Assembly (NCBI RefSeq): GCF_963675065.1 | Contig: NZ_OY775906.1 | Coordinates: forward strand, 3,822,001-3,886,000 | From: an uncultured Draconibacterium sp. | Lineage (GTDB): Bacteria; Bacteroidota; Bacteroidia; Bacteroidales; Prolixibacteraceae | Reading direction: 5' to 3' | Length of the DNA: 64,000 nt | Shown here: one piece after another, positions 17,677-26,421 of the stretch | How the letters are laid out: every line of letters begins with the position of its first letter | Numbering within the stretch: the first letter of the stretch is position 1 | Notes under the pieces: generated by a model | Told to the model about the DNA's origin: nothing | The model's input: the letters and a program-made list of their open reading frames with translations, nothing else | Databases searched by the model: none | Made by a program: the position numbers and the translations under genes

Positions 17677-17780
17677 TGAATTTTGATTAACGAATTTTGA
17701 TTGTTGATTTGCGACAGATGACCAAGTTTCTTTTAACGTACTTCACATATCAAAATTCGTTAATCACCATTCCAAAATCA
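17669..17780 (+). repeat. Palindromic intergenic repeat, copy 1
   Basis: A perfect 17-bp inverted repeat joins 17685-17701 (GATTAACGAATTTTGAT) to 17749-17765. The flanks are also partly complementary, giving a long cruciform or hairpin in the gap between two convergent genes. A related sequence with the same opening (CGAATGATGAATTT then GATTAACGA) lies at 29086-29202, so this is a dispersed repeat family. It could act as a two-way terminator. No coding potential. Confidence 0.7.
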
Positions 17781-17784
17781 ACTT

Positions 17785-18987
17785 TTAACGGCCAATCCAG
17801 TCCTCCGGATTGAGCTTAGTGCTTTCTTTCCAAATCTGAAATTTCAGGATCGATTTATTTCCGTCTTTTGTATCGGTAAAAACGGTGCCAATGGGTTGTT
17901 TTGCAGACACTTTATCGCCCTTTTTAACCACTACCTCACGAAGGTTGGAATAAACACTCAGGTAGGTTCCGTGGCGGATTATAACGGCCGTATTACCACC
18001 CGAGATTCCAAATACGCGGCTGACTTCGCCATTAAAAACGGCACGAACTTCGGCTCCCACATCGGTGGCAATGTTTATTCCGTTGTTCTGTACCTGCACG
18101 TTGGTTAAAACCGGATGTTGGTGTACACCAAAATGCTCCACAATTACACCTCTTTCCAGCGGCCAGGGCAGGCGCCTTTTGTTTTGCTCAAAATTATCAC
18201 CAATCAGTTTTTGCTCGGGTGTTAAGGCAAAACCCGAACCACCGGCTTCCCTGTTTTTGTTTGCTTCCTCTTCAACTATTGCCTGGATTTCGCTCTCCAG
18301 TTGCTGCTCAATTCGCCGTTGTTGTCGTAAGGTTTTTTGCAGGCTGTTTTTTTGTTTTTGCAGCTCCTGTAACTCGCTGCTTTGTGTGCTTTTTTCCTGG
18401 TTCAGCGCCACCATTTCTTTTTCGGTTAGCGCTATCAGCGCTTGTTTTGCCACGGTTTGCTGCTCCAGTTTCTGAATACTTTCGTCGAGTACTTCCTGCA
18501 CAGTATTAATCATTTGAGCTTGATTTTCGCGAAACGATTTATATCGTTTGAAATACAGCAAACGACGGTAAGCCTGGTTTACATTCTCGGCCGACAACAA
18601 AAACAGCACTTCGTCATACGAATTCAGATTTTTATACGCCATCCTGATCATCTCAGCATATTCATTCTTTAGCTGCTGAGCGTCGTTTTTAAGCATTTCT
18701 ACAGCCAACTCATTGTTAGCGACACATTGCTCGTAAATTATTATTTCGTGGTTTATATTCGAGATAAGCGCGTTTCTGGAGTTGATTTTTGTATTAATGA
18801 GTCGCAACTTACTCAACGACGAACGTTCATTTTTTTGCGTTTCGTTGAGCAAGCGTGTGGTGTATTCGATTTCCTTTTCAGCTTCAGCCTTTTGTTTTTG
18901 CAGCTCCTCGATGGACTGTGCAAACACAGAAAGACTCACCAGCGATATTGCCAGCGCGACGAATAGTATTTTTATTCGTAAAATCAT
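17785..18987 (-). CDS. EnvC-like murein hydrolase activator with a degenerate LytM domain
   Basis: 400 residues. A signal peptide (cleavage after VFA, about residue 23) is followed by long coiled coil (about 25-260) and a C-terminal LytM/M23 fold (about 285-398). Residues that bind zinc in active M23 enzymes are altered: the first His/Asp motif reads NNGINIA rather than HxGxD, and the final HxH region ends YSNL rather than YxHL. As in E. coli EnvC, the domain should be inactive and act as an activator of a periplasmic amidase at division. It is the last gene of a dut/TPR/DUF4292/EnvC string, separated from DUF4292 by a MITE-like insertion. Confidence 0.88.
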   Translation of the reverse strand: MILRIKILFVALAISLVSLSVFAQSIEELQKQKAEAEKEIEYTTRLLNETQKNERSSLSKLRLINTKINSRNALISNINHEIIIYEQCVANNELAVEMLKNDAQQLKNEYAEMIRMAYKNLNSYDEVLFLLSAENVNQAYRRLLYFKRYKSFRENQAQMINTVQEVLDESIQKLEQQTVAKQALIALTEKEMVALNQEKSTQSSELQELQKQKNSLQKTLRQQRRIEQQLESEIQAIVEEEANKNREAGGSGFALTPEQKLIGDNFEQNKRRLPWPLERGVIVEHFGVHQHPVLTNVQVQNNGINIATDVGAEVRAVFNGEVSRVFGISGGNTAVIIRHGTYLSVYSNLREVVVKKGDKVSAKQPIGTVFTDTKDGNKSILKFQIWKESTKLNPEDWIGR

Positions 18988-19015
18988 GTTTACGAATGTA
19001 TTGATTTAGGATTTA

Positions 19016-19279
19016 ACCTGAGTTCAACTTTAAAATATTTTCACAGAAAGTTTTAATTGCGTCAAATTTGTATTTTAAATTTTGTAGGAATAACGGGTTG
19101 TTTCAAGAATTTAAAATGTAAAGATGGCGTGAGAAAAACTTTCCTTTAAGGCTTTGCTCATTTTGCCATAAACTTCCCCCAATTTTCTCTAATTATCCCG
19201 ATAGTTCTTCGAAAAACCGGTGAAAGTTTCTGACTAAAAATAGCTAAATCTGTGATCTATTTTAAAGTTGAACTCAGGT
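19016..19279. mobile_element. MITE-like 264-bp element with perfect 21-bp terminal inverted repeats
   Basis: Bases 19016-19036 (starting ACCTGAGTTCAACTTT) are the exact reverse complement of 19259-19279. The 222 bases between carry no gene; an inner TCACAGA / TCTGTGA pair adds to the symmetry. It fills almost the whole gap between the DUF4292 and EnvC genes and ends 2 bases from the DUF4292 stop codon. No clear target-site duplication could be identified, so a large stem-loop of other origin is not excluded. Confidence 0.6.
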
Positions 19280-19281
19280 AA

Positions 19282-20157
19282 TTACTTTACACGAATCTCC
19301 TCGTATTTTTCAGGAATTTTAATGCTGAAAGAAGTGATTTTGTCGGTTGAAAATCCACTCATTCTGATTTTCATATCGATTTCTTCCTCAGGAGAGTGAA
19401 AGTTCATTTCGATGCTTCCCGGATATTCTTTGTTTTCTACTTCGGTATAATCGTCGAAAACCAGGTTCATATTCCGGTCGTTGGTTTTATCGCTGATCAG
19501 TAGTCGGTTTAAAGCAAAATTACCAGGATTAAAAAACATCCTTTGCACAATAAGCGCCTGATCATCAAGTCGTTTTAAATGCCGCTCGGCTTTATTTTCC
19601 TTCTCTTCCAGTTTACTGAGCTTTCTTGTTTTTTCCGATTGTAAAACGTACTGGTTGTCTTCGATTAATGCATCGAAATTTTTAAAATCCTTGTCGCGCG
19701 GATCATTGCGGTACGAGAATGCGTTGTTTGAAATAATGCTTTGTATGGTTGCAAAATCAAGGTCGATGTGCAAAAAACTGCTGAGGTAGGAATAATCGTC
19801 GATAAAATAATTGCGGTCGATGTAATTCACATATTTTACGCTGTCGGGAGTCAATAAAACACGGCCAACCGGAATATTCAGTTTACTTATCGACACCAGA
19901 ATACGATCATCTTTTTTTGCTTTCAGATTGATTTTAAAAGCCGCTTTCGACTGGCTGCTTGAAAAGTTACAATTGATACGTTTTATGGTAAGATACTCGT
20001 AATCGAATGCGTTTTGCTCAATTCGTTTTAGTAATTTATTGGTGCTTATCGGACGTGCATCAACAACAGCTAATTCAGATGGTGTTTTACAGGACGAAAC
20101 GGCAACCAACACAGCTGCCATAAACAGGGAAATCCTGAAATATTTTAGAAACTTCAT
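19282..20157 (-). CDS. DUF4292 domain lipoprotein
   Basis: 291 residues with a lipoprotein signal (AVSSC, Cys23). The body matches the DUF4292 layout of Bacteroidota: a LolA/LolB-like beta-sheet sandwich that may hold lipid (KAAFKINLKAKKDDRILVSI and SKLNIPVGRVLLTPD segments). A charged region, perhaps coiled coil, is inserted near 170-195. It lies 6 bases downstream of the TPR lipoprotein gene in a conserved Bacteroidota order (dut, TPR, DUF4292, EnvC). Function is not established; an envelope role is likely. Confidence 0.85.
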   Translation of the reverse strand: MKFLKYFRISLFMAAVLVAVSSCKTPSELAVVDARPISTNKLLKRIEQNAFDYEYLTIKRINCNFSSSQSKAAFKINLKAKKDDRILVSISKLNIPVGRVLLTPDSVKYVNYIDRNYFIDDYSYLSSFLHIDLDFATIQSIISNNAFSYRNDPRDKDFKNFDALIEDNQYVLQSEKTRKLSKLEEKENKAERHLKRLDDQALIVQRMFFNPGNFALNRLLISDKTNDRNMNLVFDDYTEVENKEYPGSIEMNFHSPEEEIDMKIRMSGFSTDKITSFSIKIPEKYEEIRVK

Positions 20158-20163
20158 CGCCTA

Positions 20164-21927
20164 CTACTCTTCAATATATTTTTTCTCTGCAATTTTGCGG
20201 TCCAAAGTTTCCGACTCGCTGCCACTCGCTTTTGCCTTTTTCCAGTACTCTACAGCTTCGTCAACCTTGCCGGTTTTGTAAAGAATATCGCCGTAATGTT
20301 CCAGTAAAGTATCACTTTCATCCTGGCTGTTTTTCATGGCCGAATCCATATAAAATTTGGCCAGCGTGTATTCGCCTTTTTTAAACAGCACCCAGGCATG
20401 CGTATCCAGGTAAGTTGCATTATCCGGAAACCGTTCAACCACTTTACCGCTCATACGTTCGGCTTTGTCGAGCTCAATGCCGTCAACCGATAGATAGTAT
20501 GCGTAATTGTTTAGTGTCAGGTAATTATCCGGATCAATTTGTACGGCTTTGTCAAATATTTTGAAAGCTTCTGTTTTGTTACCGTTTTTGTAAATGGCCT
20601 CGCCTTTCAGCATTAAAAAGTTAGCTTCCAATTGTGGATTTTCAATCACATAATCCATTCCCTCTTCGCTGAGTTCAATGGTTTCGTCGAATTTTTCCAA
20701 CTGAACACAAGCAATTGCTTTAAAGAAATAACCCTGCGGTTGATTCGGAAATAATTCGATGATTTGTCCGGTATGTTCGTACAATTTATCCCACTGCTGC
20801 AGGTCATTGTCGATGTACATAATCCGTTCCCAAACCATATAATCGTTGGGTTCTATTTCAATGGCTTTTAACAGGGCTTCGCGTCCTTCGGCCAACTTAT
20901 TTTCTTTTAGTAGCGATTCTGCGTGAATAGTATGTACCAATGATTCATCGGGATGTTTTTCGAGCAAAATGGCAATCAGTTCAGCACGTTGTTGTTCGTT
21001 AAGATGAGATTGCGCCGGGTTGGCCGTTAACATCATGTACAGTTGCATTTTTGTCTGAATATCAACTGCATCGCTTTCAAAACCGGCTTTTGTTTCTTCG
21101 AACGATTTTTCAGCCTCACCATTTTCGAGGTAATAATTGGCCAGCGAAAAGTGTACAAATCCATTTTCAGGATCCATTTCCTGGATCTTTTTATAGTTTT
21201 TCAGTGCACTTTCCGAATCGCCCTGGCTCTGATACAAATCAGCCAGTAAGCCATAATATTTTGCTTCGTTCGGATCGTTTTCAATCAGTTTATTGATCTC
21301 TTCAAACGCCTTATCTACCTGTCCTGTTGATACATAAATCTGCTGTTTGGCCACCGAAATCTGCTCGTTAACACCGGTTTCTTTTTCCATACGTTCGTAA
21401 GCGACAATAGCTTCATCGTAACGTTGTGCAGTGGCCAGCAAGGCAGCATTCATGTAAATGTATTCCAGATTTTCCGGCTCCTTTTCCACCAAAACGGCAT
21501 ACAGATCGGCTGCCTCGGAATACTTTCGTGTTTGCTGATAGATTTGTGCCAGCAACAGTTTGTACCACTTGTTATCGGGATTTATGCTGATTGCCTTTTC
21601 CAGTAGCAATGAAGCACTGGTAAAATCGTTATTGGCAGCATGAATATTCGCCAGTTCATACATGGCTGACGACGAGTTCGGATCCATCTCCAAACAACTC
21701 GATAACAATTGAATAGCTTTTTGTGCATTGCCAAACATTTTTTGTTTTAGCGCCTCCACAAAAAGGTACTCAAACTCCATCTGCTTTTGATCTACTAATT
21801 CAGTAGTGGGTGTATTAATTGCAGCCTTTGCCACTTCCTGTTCGGTAACCTGTTTTGGTCCTGAACAAGACAGTAAACTCAGCGAAAAAGATGCAATACC
21901 AAGTCCCTTTATAAAAATTCTCTTCAT
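20164..21927 (-). CDS. Tetratricopeptide repeat lipoprotein
   Basis: 587 residues from the ATG at 21927, chosen because it begins a normal lipoprotein signal (MKRIFIKG to SLLSCSG, Cys21) and lies one base after the dut stop; an upstream start at 21957 would overlap dut. The mature part is TPR repeats from about 50 to 570, with recurring motifs such as AMYELANIHAANNDF and YYGLLADLYQSQGD. Such proteins scaffold envelope complexes; no enzymatic domain is seen. It is the second gene of the dut/TPR/DUF4292/EnvC operon. Confidence 0.9.
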   Translation of the reverse strand: MKRIFIKGLGIASFSLSLLSCSGPKQVTEQEVAKAAINTPTTELVDQKQMEFEYLFVEALKQKMFGNAQKAIQLLSSCLEMDPNSSSAMYELANIHAANNDFTSASLLLEKAISINPDNKWYKLLLAQIYQQTRKYSEAADLYAVLVEKEPENLEYIYMNAALLATAQRYDEAIVAYERMEKETGVNEQISVAKQQIYVSTGQVDKAFEEINKLIENDPNEAKYYGLLADLYQSQGDSESALKNYKKIQEMDPENGFVHFSLANYYLENGEAEKSFEETKAGFESDAVDIQTKMQLYMMLTANPAQSHLNEQQRAELIAILLEKHPDESLVHTIHAESLLKENKLAEGREALLKAIEIEPNDYMVWERIMYIDNDLQQWDKLYEHTGQIIELFPNQPQGYFFKAIACVQLEKFDETIELSEEGMDYVIENPQLEANFLMLKGEAIYKNGNKTEAFKIFDKAVQIDPDNYLTLNNYAYYLSVDGIELDKAERMSGKVVERFPDNATYLDTHAWVLFKKGEYTLAKFYMDSAMKNSQDESDTLLEHYGDILYKTGKVDEAVEYWKKAKASGSESETLDRKIAEKKYIEE

Positions 21928-21928
21928 G

Positions 21929-22366
21929 TTAATGTTTTCCGGTGTGGCCAAAACCACCTGCTCCTCTTTCTGTTTCTTCCAGCACTTCTACCAAATCCCA
22001 TTCCACAGTTTCGTGTGCGGCAATAACCATTTGGCAAATGCGTTCTCCATTCTCTATAACAAAATCTTCCTGCGACAGGTTGATGAGAATAACGCCAATT
22101 TCTCCACGATAATCGGCATCAATTGTTCCGGGAGTATTTAAAACCGTAATTCCTTTTTTCAAAGCCAAACCACTACGCGGACGCACCTGGGCTTCGTAAC
22201 CCTGTGGCAATTCAATAAATAATCCGGTGGGTACCAATTTCCGCTCTAGCGGCTTTAAAACCACCGGTTCATCAAGATTTGCGCGTAAGTCCATTCCGGC
22301 CGAAAATGCTGTACTGTAGGCCGGTAATTCATTCTTTGATTTATTAACGATTTTAACCTGCATCAA
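21929..22366 (-). CDS. dut: dUTP diphosphatase
   Basis: 145 residues with all five dUTPase motifs: AGMDLRAN (I), RSGLALKKG (II), GTIDADYRGEIGV (III), RICQMVI (IV) and RGAGGFGHTG (V). It hydrolyses dUTP to dUMP and pyrophosphate, keeping uracil out of DNA and feeding thymidylate synthesis; the enzyme is a trimer. It heads an operon with three envelope genes, separated from the TPR gene by one base. Confidence 0.96.
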   Translation of the reverse strand: MMQVKIVNKSKNELPAYSTAFSAGMDLRANLDEPVVLKPLERKLVPTGLFIELPQGYEAQVRPRSGLALKKGITVLNTPGTIDADYRGEIGVILINLSQEDFVIENGERICQMVIAAHETVEWDLVEVLEETERGAGGFGHTGKH

Positions 22367-22471
22367 TCTGTTTTTTTAAAGAACCGCTAAGATAGATAAA
22401 TAATGCGTCCGTTCAGTAGGATTAACAAGATTTATGATTGAAGCCAAAGGAATCAACTGTTTGGATAACAA

Positions 22472-23599
22472 TTATATAATCATGAGGTCGGCCATGATCT
22501 CGTCGGAAACAAAAAGCCCTTTTCGGGTAAGCGTAATGATTTCGTCTTTAATTTGCAGTACGCCGGTATCTTTGTATTTGGCTAACTGACGGGAAAAATA
22601 GCTTGCCTTTTCATGCCCAAAACGTTGCTCTAATTCCTTTTCTGAGACGCCCCATTTGGTACGAATCCGGGTTAAAATGTATTCGTTATACTGGTCTTTT
22701 TCGCTCAGTTTTTCTTCCTCGAAATACGTTTGGTTATTAGACTGTGCTTTTATGTAAGCCTCAACACTAGAGTCGTTCCAACGCCGCGAAATTCCATCGA
22801 ACGAATGTGCCGATGGTCCCAGTCCCAGGTATTTGGTGCCCATCCAGTAAGCCGTGTTGTGGCGCGAATAAAGTTGGTCTTTTGCCAGGTTTGAAATTTC
22901 GTAATGCTCGAAACCATTGGCAAGTGACATATCAACCAGGGTATTAAACTGCGCAACACTTTCAGCTTCTTTCAGCTCTTTTAATGTTCCTTTTTTCAGC
23001 CAGGTGTAAAAAGCTGTTCCTTCGTGGTAAGTTAAATGATAGGCCGACAGGTGTTTTACCGGGAGATTAAACATTTGGTTCAGACTTTCTTCCCATTCTT
23101 TTGGCGTTAAATCGGGGAGACCGTAAATGAGATCGGCACTTAAATTTGAAAAGCCGTTTTTTGCTGCATTTTTAATGGCTTCAACAGCCTGGGTGGCGTT
23201 GTGTCGACGGTTCATTTTTTCCAAATGCCGGTTTTGAAAAGCCTGAATTCCGATACTTAGACGATTTATTCCTTCCTGTTTTAAGGCTTTCAGGTAATCG
23301 TTGCTCAAGTCGTCCGGATTGGCTTCAAAAGTTATTTCAGCATCCGAATTAACTTTAAATTCATTATTCAGCAAAGCCAGTATTTCGGCAATTTCCGGCG
23401 CCGTCAACACCGACGGAGTACCGCCACCAAAATATATGGTTTCAACCGTTTCGTCGTTAAGGTAGTTTTTACGTACTTTAGCCTCGTTTTTCAGGGCGCC
23501 GATAAAATCGTGCTGCAGCGAAGTATTTACTGTTTTATAGAAATCGCAGTAATAACATTTCTGACGACAAAAAGGAATATGAATGTAAATACCCGCCAT
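22472..23599 (-). CDS. hemW: Radical SAM heme chaperone HemW
   Basis: 375 residues. Cluster Cys C11, C15 and C18 lie in CRQKCYYCDF close to the N-terminus, with the YYCDFYK form typical of HemW. It lacks the extended VPRYTSYP N-terminus of true HemN (encoded at 9.6 kb). GGGTPSVL and the C-terminal winged helix are present. HemW binds heme and delivers it to respiratory proteins; it has no coproporphyrinogen oxidase activity. It is divergent from a VanZ-family gene. Confidence 0.9.
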   Translation of the reverse strand: MAGIYIHIPFCRQKCYYCDFYKTVNTSLQHDFIGALKNEAKVRKNYLNDETVETIYFGGGTPSVLTAPEIAEILALLNNEFKVNSDAEITFEANPDDLSNDYLKALKQEGINRLSIGIQAFQNRHLEKMNRRHNATQAVEAIKNAAKNGFSNLSADLIYGLPDLTPKEWEESLNQMFNLPVKHLSAYHLTYHEGTAFYTWLKKGTLKELKEAESVAQFNTLVDMSLANGFEHYEISNLAKDQLYSRHNTAYWMGTKYLGLGPSAHSFDGISRRWNDSSVEAYIKAQSNNQTYFEEEKLSEKDQYNEYILTRIRTKWGVSEKELEQRFGHEKASYFSRQLAKYKDTGVLQIKDEIITLTRKGLFVSDEIMADLMII

Positions 23600-23638
23600 T
23601 ACAAGACCTGAAAAATTTTTAATTAAACAATTGAAAAC

Positions 23639-24016
23639 ATGAAGATAGATCCCTACTGGAGACTTGCAATTTGGTTCCTAATAATGCTTTACCTGCTTTT
23701 TGTTCCGGCAAATCAACTTCCAAGCAAACCATTTATACAAATTCCTAATTTCGACAAAATCGTTCATTTCGGGATGTTTTTTATCCTTTGTATGCTAAGC
23801 TTCAGGCCGGTAAAACAGTTTACGCCAAACTTTTACTTCTGGACACCGCTGCTAACATTAGTTGCCGCCATTTTACTTGAATACGTTCAGCAAAAAATAT
23901 CGCCAAGCCGCCACAGCGATGTATACGACCTGTGGGCCAACGCCGCCGGTTTATCGTTTGCCACCTTTTTCTATGCCCTCTTTGTAAATAAAAAGTGGCT
24001 GGAACGTATTTTCTGA
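23639..24016 (+). CDS. VanZ family membrane protein
   Basis: 125 residues, four hydrophobic segments (about 8-22, 42-56, 72-86, 100-116). The motifs NFDKIVHFGMFFILC and SPSRHSDVYDLWANAAGLSFA are characteristic of VanZ-like proteins. The molecular role of these short members is unknown. It is a lone gene between hemW (divergent) and Rrf2 (convergent). Confidence 0.85.
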   Translation: MKIDPYWRLAIWFLIMLYLLFVPANQLPSKPFIQIPNFDKIVHFGMFFILCMLSFRPVKQFTPNFYFWTPLLTLVAAILLEYVQQKISPSRHSDVYDLWANAAGLSFATFFYALFVNKKWLERIF

Positions 24017-24044
24017 TCTTCCGCGATTAGAATTTCTGTGGCAC

Positions 24045-24488
24045 TTACAGTTTTATCAGATCCTCGTATTTGTCGATATCTTTTCCAACCGTTTCTAACG
24101 AAGTAGTTTTGTAAAAATTTGAAATGTCCTGGCGTAACTTTTCGTATTGTGCGTGCACCGGACAAAGTGGTTTCGACGGATCGTGCGTTTTACACGGCTC
24201 TAAACTGATCAGGCAGTTGGTAAAAAACTCTTCTCCGTCAACTTTAATAACAATGTCCCACAACGAAATTTCAGACGCATCGCGCGAAAGTGAAAAACCA
24301 CCATTTGGTCCTTTTGTAGAAACCAGTAATTTTTGTTTTACCAGATTCTGCAGGATTTTTCCTAAAAACGGTGACGATAAACCCAAGTCTTCAGAAATCT
24401 TTTTGATTCCAACACGTTTGTCTTCTTTCGAAAATTTACCCAGATAAATCAACGCCCTAAGCGCATATTTGCATGTATTCGATAACAT
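24045..24488 (-). CDS. Rrf2 family transcriptional regulator
   Basis: 147 residues with an N-terminal winged helix (about 1-70, KYALRALIYL and GPNGGFSL). Three Cys (C92, C99, C109) are spaced as in iron-sulfur Rrf2 proteins such as IscR and NsrR, so it may hold a cluster and sense iron, redox state or NO. Its ATG follows the lutB stop directly, with no gap, in the order rpiB-lutB-rrf2. A role in controlling that unit is a fair guess. No iscS/sufB genes are adjacent. Confidence 0.9.
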   Translation of the reverse strand: MLSNTCKYALRALIYLGKFSKEDKRVGIKKISEDLGLSSPFLGKILQNLVKQKLLVSTKGPNGGFSLSRDASEISLWDIVIKVDGEEFFTNCLISLEPCKTHDPSKPLCPVHAQYEKLRQDISNFYKTTSLETVGKDIDKYEDLIKL

Positions 24489-25856
24489 CTATTTTAAATT
24501 TAAGATTGTTTTACTGTATGATTGTTCTGCAAAAGCAGGAAACTTCTTTTGTTTTCCCAATACATTTTTGTTGGCTTTTAGCAGCGTATTTTTCACTTTC
24601 CCGTTCACCCTGTCCAGGTTTTTTCGCTTTTTAAATGCCCACTCATAAGCTTTCATTCCCTTGTTCCAGGCGAAAGTTCCGTGATTTTCATCAACGGCAA
24701 TTTTTCGGTTTAAAAGCAACAAATCGTGTAGCGGAACTTTTACGGGGCAAACATCGGTGCAAGCCCCGCAAACCGTGCAGGCAAAACTTAAATGATTGTA
24801 TTTATCAAAGCCTTTCATAAAAGGCGTTATTACCGATCCGATTGGGCCGCTGTAAGTGGTGTTATACGTATATCCGCCCACATTTTTATAAATAGGGCAA
24901 ACGTTTAAACAAGCCCCGCAGCGAATACATTTCAGCGCGTCGACATGTTTTGGCTCAGCGGCAATTTTTGTACGGTTATTATCGAGTAAAACCACTACCA
25001 TTTTTTCCGGTCCATTGGCTTCATCAGCGCGTTTTGGGCCGGTAATCAGCGAATTGTACACCGTTACCTGCTGTCCGGTTCCCAGGGCCGAAAGCAAGGG
25101 AAACATCAGCTGCAAATCGTCGATCGATGGAATGAGTTTTTCTATTCCTGCAATTACAATATGCACTTTCGGGAAGGCAACCGACATAAAACCGTTTCCT
25201 TCGTTTTCAGTAAGTGCCACTCCTCCAACATCGGCCACCAGAAAATTAGCACCTGTAACACCCACCTCGGCCGAGGCAAATTTTTCGCGTAATACTTTTC
25301 GTACAAAAAGGGTTAATTCTGTTGGTGTTGCATCCTCGGGAGTATCAAACTTTTTATGAAAAAGCTCAGCAACATCTTCTTTCGATTTGTGCATTGCCGG
25401 CGTTAAAATATGGTAAGGTTTTTCGCCGGCTACCTGAACGATAAACTCGCCCAAGTCGGTTTCAACCGGTTCAAAACCAGCTTTTTCAAGGTTTTCGTTT
25501 AATTCTATTTCTTCCGAAATCATCGACTTGCTTTTCACCAAAAGCTTTGCCTCATTTTCGGTCAGAATGTTTATGATTTCCGAAACAGCTTCTTTGCTGT
25601 CGCGTGCCCAAACCACATCAATTCCATTGGCTTTGGCATTTGTTTCAAATGTTTCGAGATAATGCGCAAGATTAGAAACTACTTTCTTTTTCAGATAAGA
25701 AGCACGGTGTTTCGCCAAATCCATATTCCGGTAACGAAGTTTGCCTTTGGCAACGGCTTCGTCGTATTTCGAAATATTAAAATTTAAGGTCTCCCGGTGT
25801 TTTTTATCAAAAGCAATTTTTGAATCCTTAAAAAATATTTTTTTATGCGCTGTCAT
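24489..25856 (-). CDS. lutB: LutB-like iron-sulfur protein
   Basis: 455 residues. The N-terminal LUD domain (about 60-290) is followed by two 4Fe-4S motifs, CIRCGACLNVCPIY and CTVCGACTDVCPV, in the last third. LutB works with LutA and LutC to oxidise L-lactate; here neither partner is adjacent. It is directly abutted by rpiB upstream and Rrf2 downstream (stop codons touch the next ATG). Function in lactate oxidation is therefore probable by family but not confirmed by context; partners may lie elsewhere. Confidence 0.85.
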   Translation of the reverse strand: MTAHKKIFFKDSKIAFDKKHRETLNFNISKYDEAVAKGKLRYRNMDLAKHRASYLKKKVVSNLAHYLETFETNAKANGIDVVWARDSKEAVSEIINILTENEAKLLVKSKSMISEEIELNENLEKAGFEPVETDLGEFIVQVAGEKPYHILTPAMHKSKEDVAELFHKKFDTPEDATPTELTLFVRKVLREKFASAEVGVTGANFLVADVGGVALTENEGNGFMSVAFPKVHIVIAGIEKLIPSIDDLQLMFPLLSALGTGQQVTVYNSLITGPKRADEANGPEKMVVVLLDNNRTKIAAEPKHVDALKCIRCGACLNVCPIYKNVGGYTYNTTYSGPIGSVITPFMKGFDKYNHLSFACTVCGACTDVCPVKVPLHDLLLLNRKIAVDENHGTFAWNKGMKAYEWAFKKRKNLDRVNGKVKNTLLKANKNVLGKQKKFPAFAEQSYSKTILNLK

Positions 25857-26309
25857 TTACTTCTTAACAGGAATGAGATCTACTCTCCGGGCATGTCGTC
25901 CACCTTCAAATTCCGAACTTAAAAAAGCTTTTACAATCGCAACAGCTTCTTCATCGGAAACAAACCTACCAGGCACTGCACAAACATTTGCATTGTTATG
26001 CTGGCGGGCCAGTACAGCAATTTCTGTATTCCAACATACTCCTGATCGTACTCCCTGATGCTTGTTCGCAGCAATGCTTATTCCCTGGCCGCTACCACAA
26101 AAGGTAATACCAATTTCAAATTTGCCACTTTCAATAGCTTCACCCATTTTGTGCGCGTAAACAGGATAATCCACGCTTTCATCGGTATAACATCCCAAAT
26201 CTTCGAATGCGATATTATTGTCAGTCAAAAATTTCTTAATCACCTCCTTTTTAGCAAAACCGGCATGATCGCTTGCCAATGCTATCACTTTTCCCTCTAA
26301 ATTCTTCAT
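25857..26309 (-). CDS. rpiB: Ribose 5-phosphate isomerase B
   Basis: 150 residues. It interconverts ribose 5-phosphate and ribulose 5-phosphate in the pentose phosphate pathway. Motifs: SDHAGFAKKE near the start, active-site Cys71 in TFCGSGQGISIAANK, and GVRSG for the substrate. The stop codon is followed directly by the lutB ATG, so the pair is probably coupled. It is the first gene of the rpiB-lutB-rrf2 unit. Confidence 0.95.
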   Translation of the reverse strand: MKNLEGKVIALASDHAGFAKKEVIKKFLTDNNIAFEDLGCYTDESVDYPVYAHKMGEAIESGKFEIGITFCGSGQGISIAANKHQGVRSGVCWNTEIAVLARQHNNANVCAVPGRFVSDEEAVAIVKAFLSSEFEGGRHARRVDLIPVKK

Positions 26310-26421
26310 TTGTACAAAATTAATACTTTTTGATATTTATTTCATTTATTCCTAATATTTGTTGCATGAGAGTATAACAATAGTAAAATTTACATTAATT
26401 AATTAATTAATATTCAATCTA

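Noticed and set aside
22472..23599. Second coproporphyrinogen oxidase (hemN)
   Set aside because: The N-terminal HemN signature is absent and the YYCDFYK motif points to the HemW heme chaperone.
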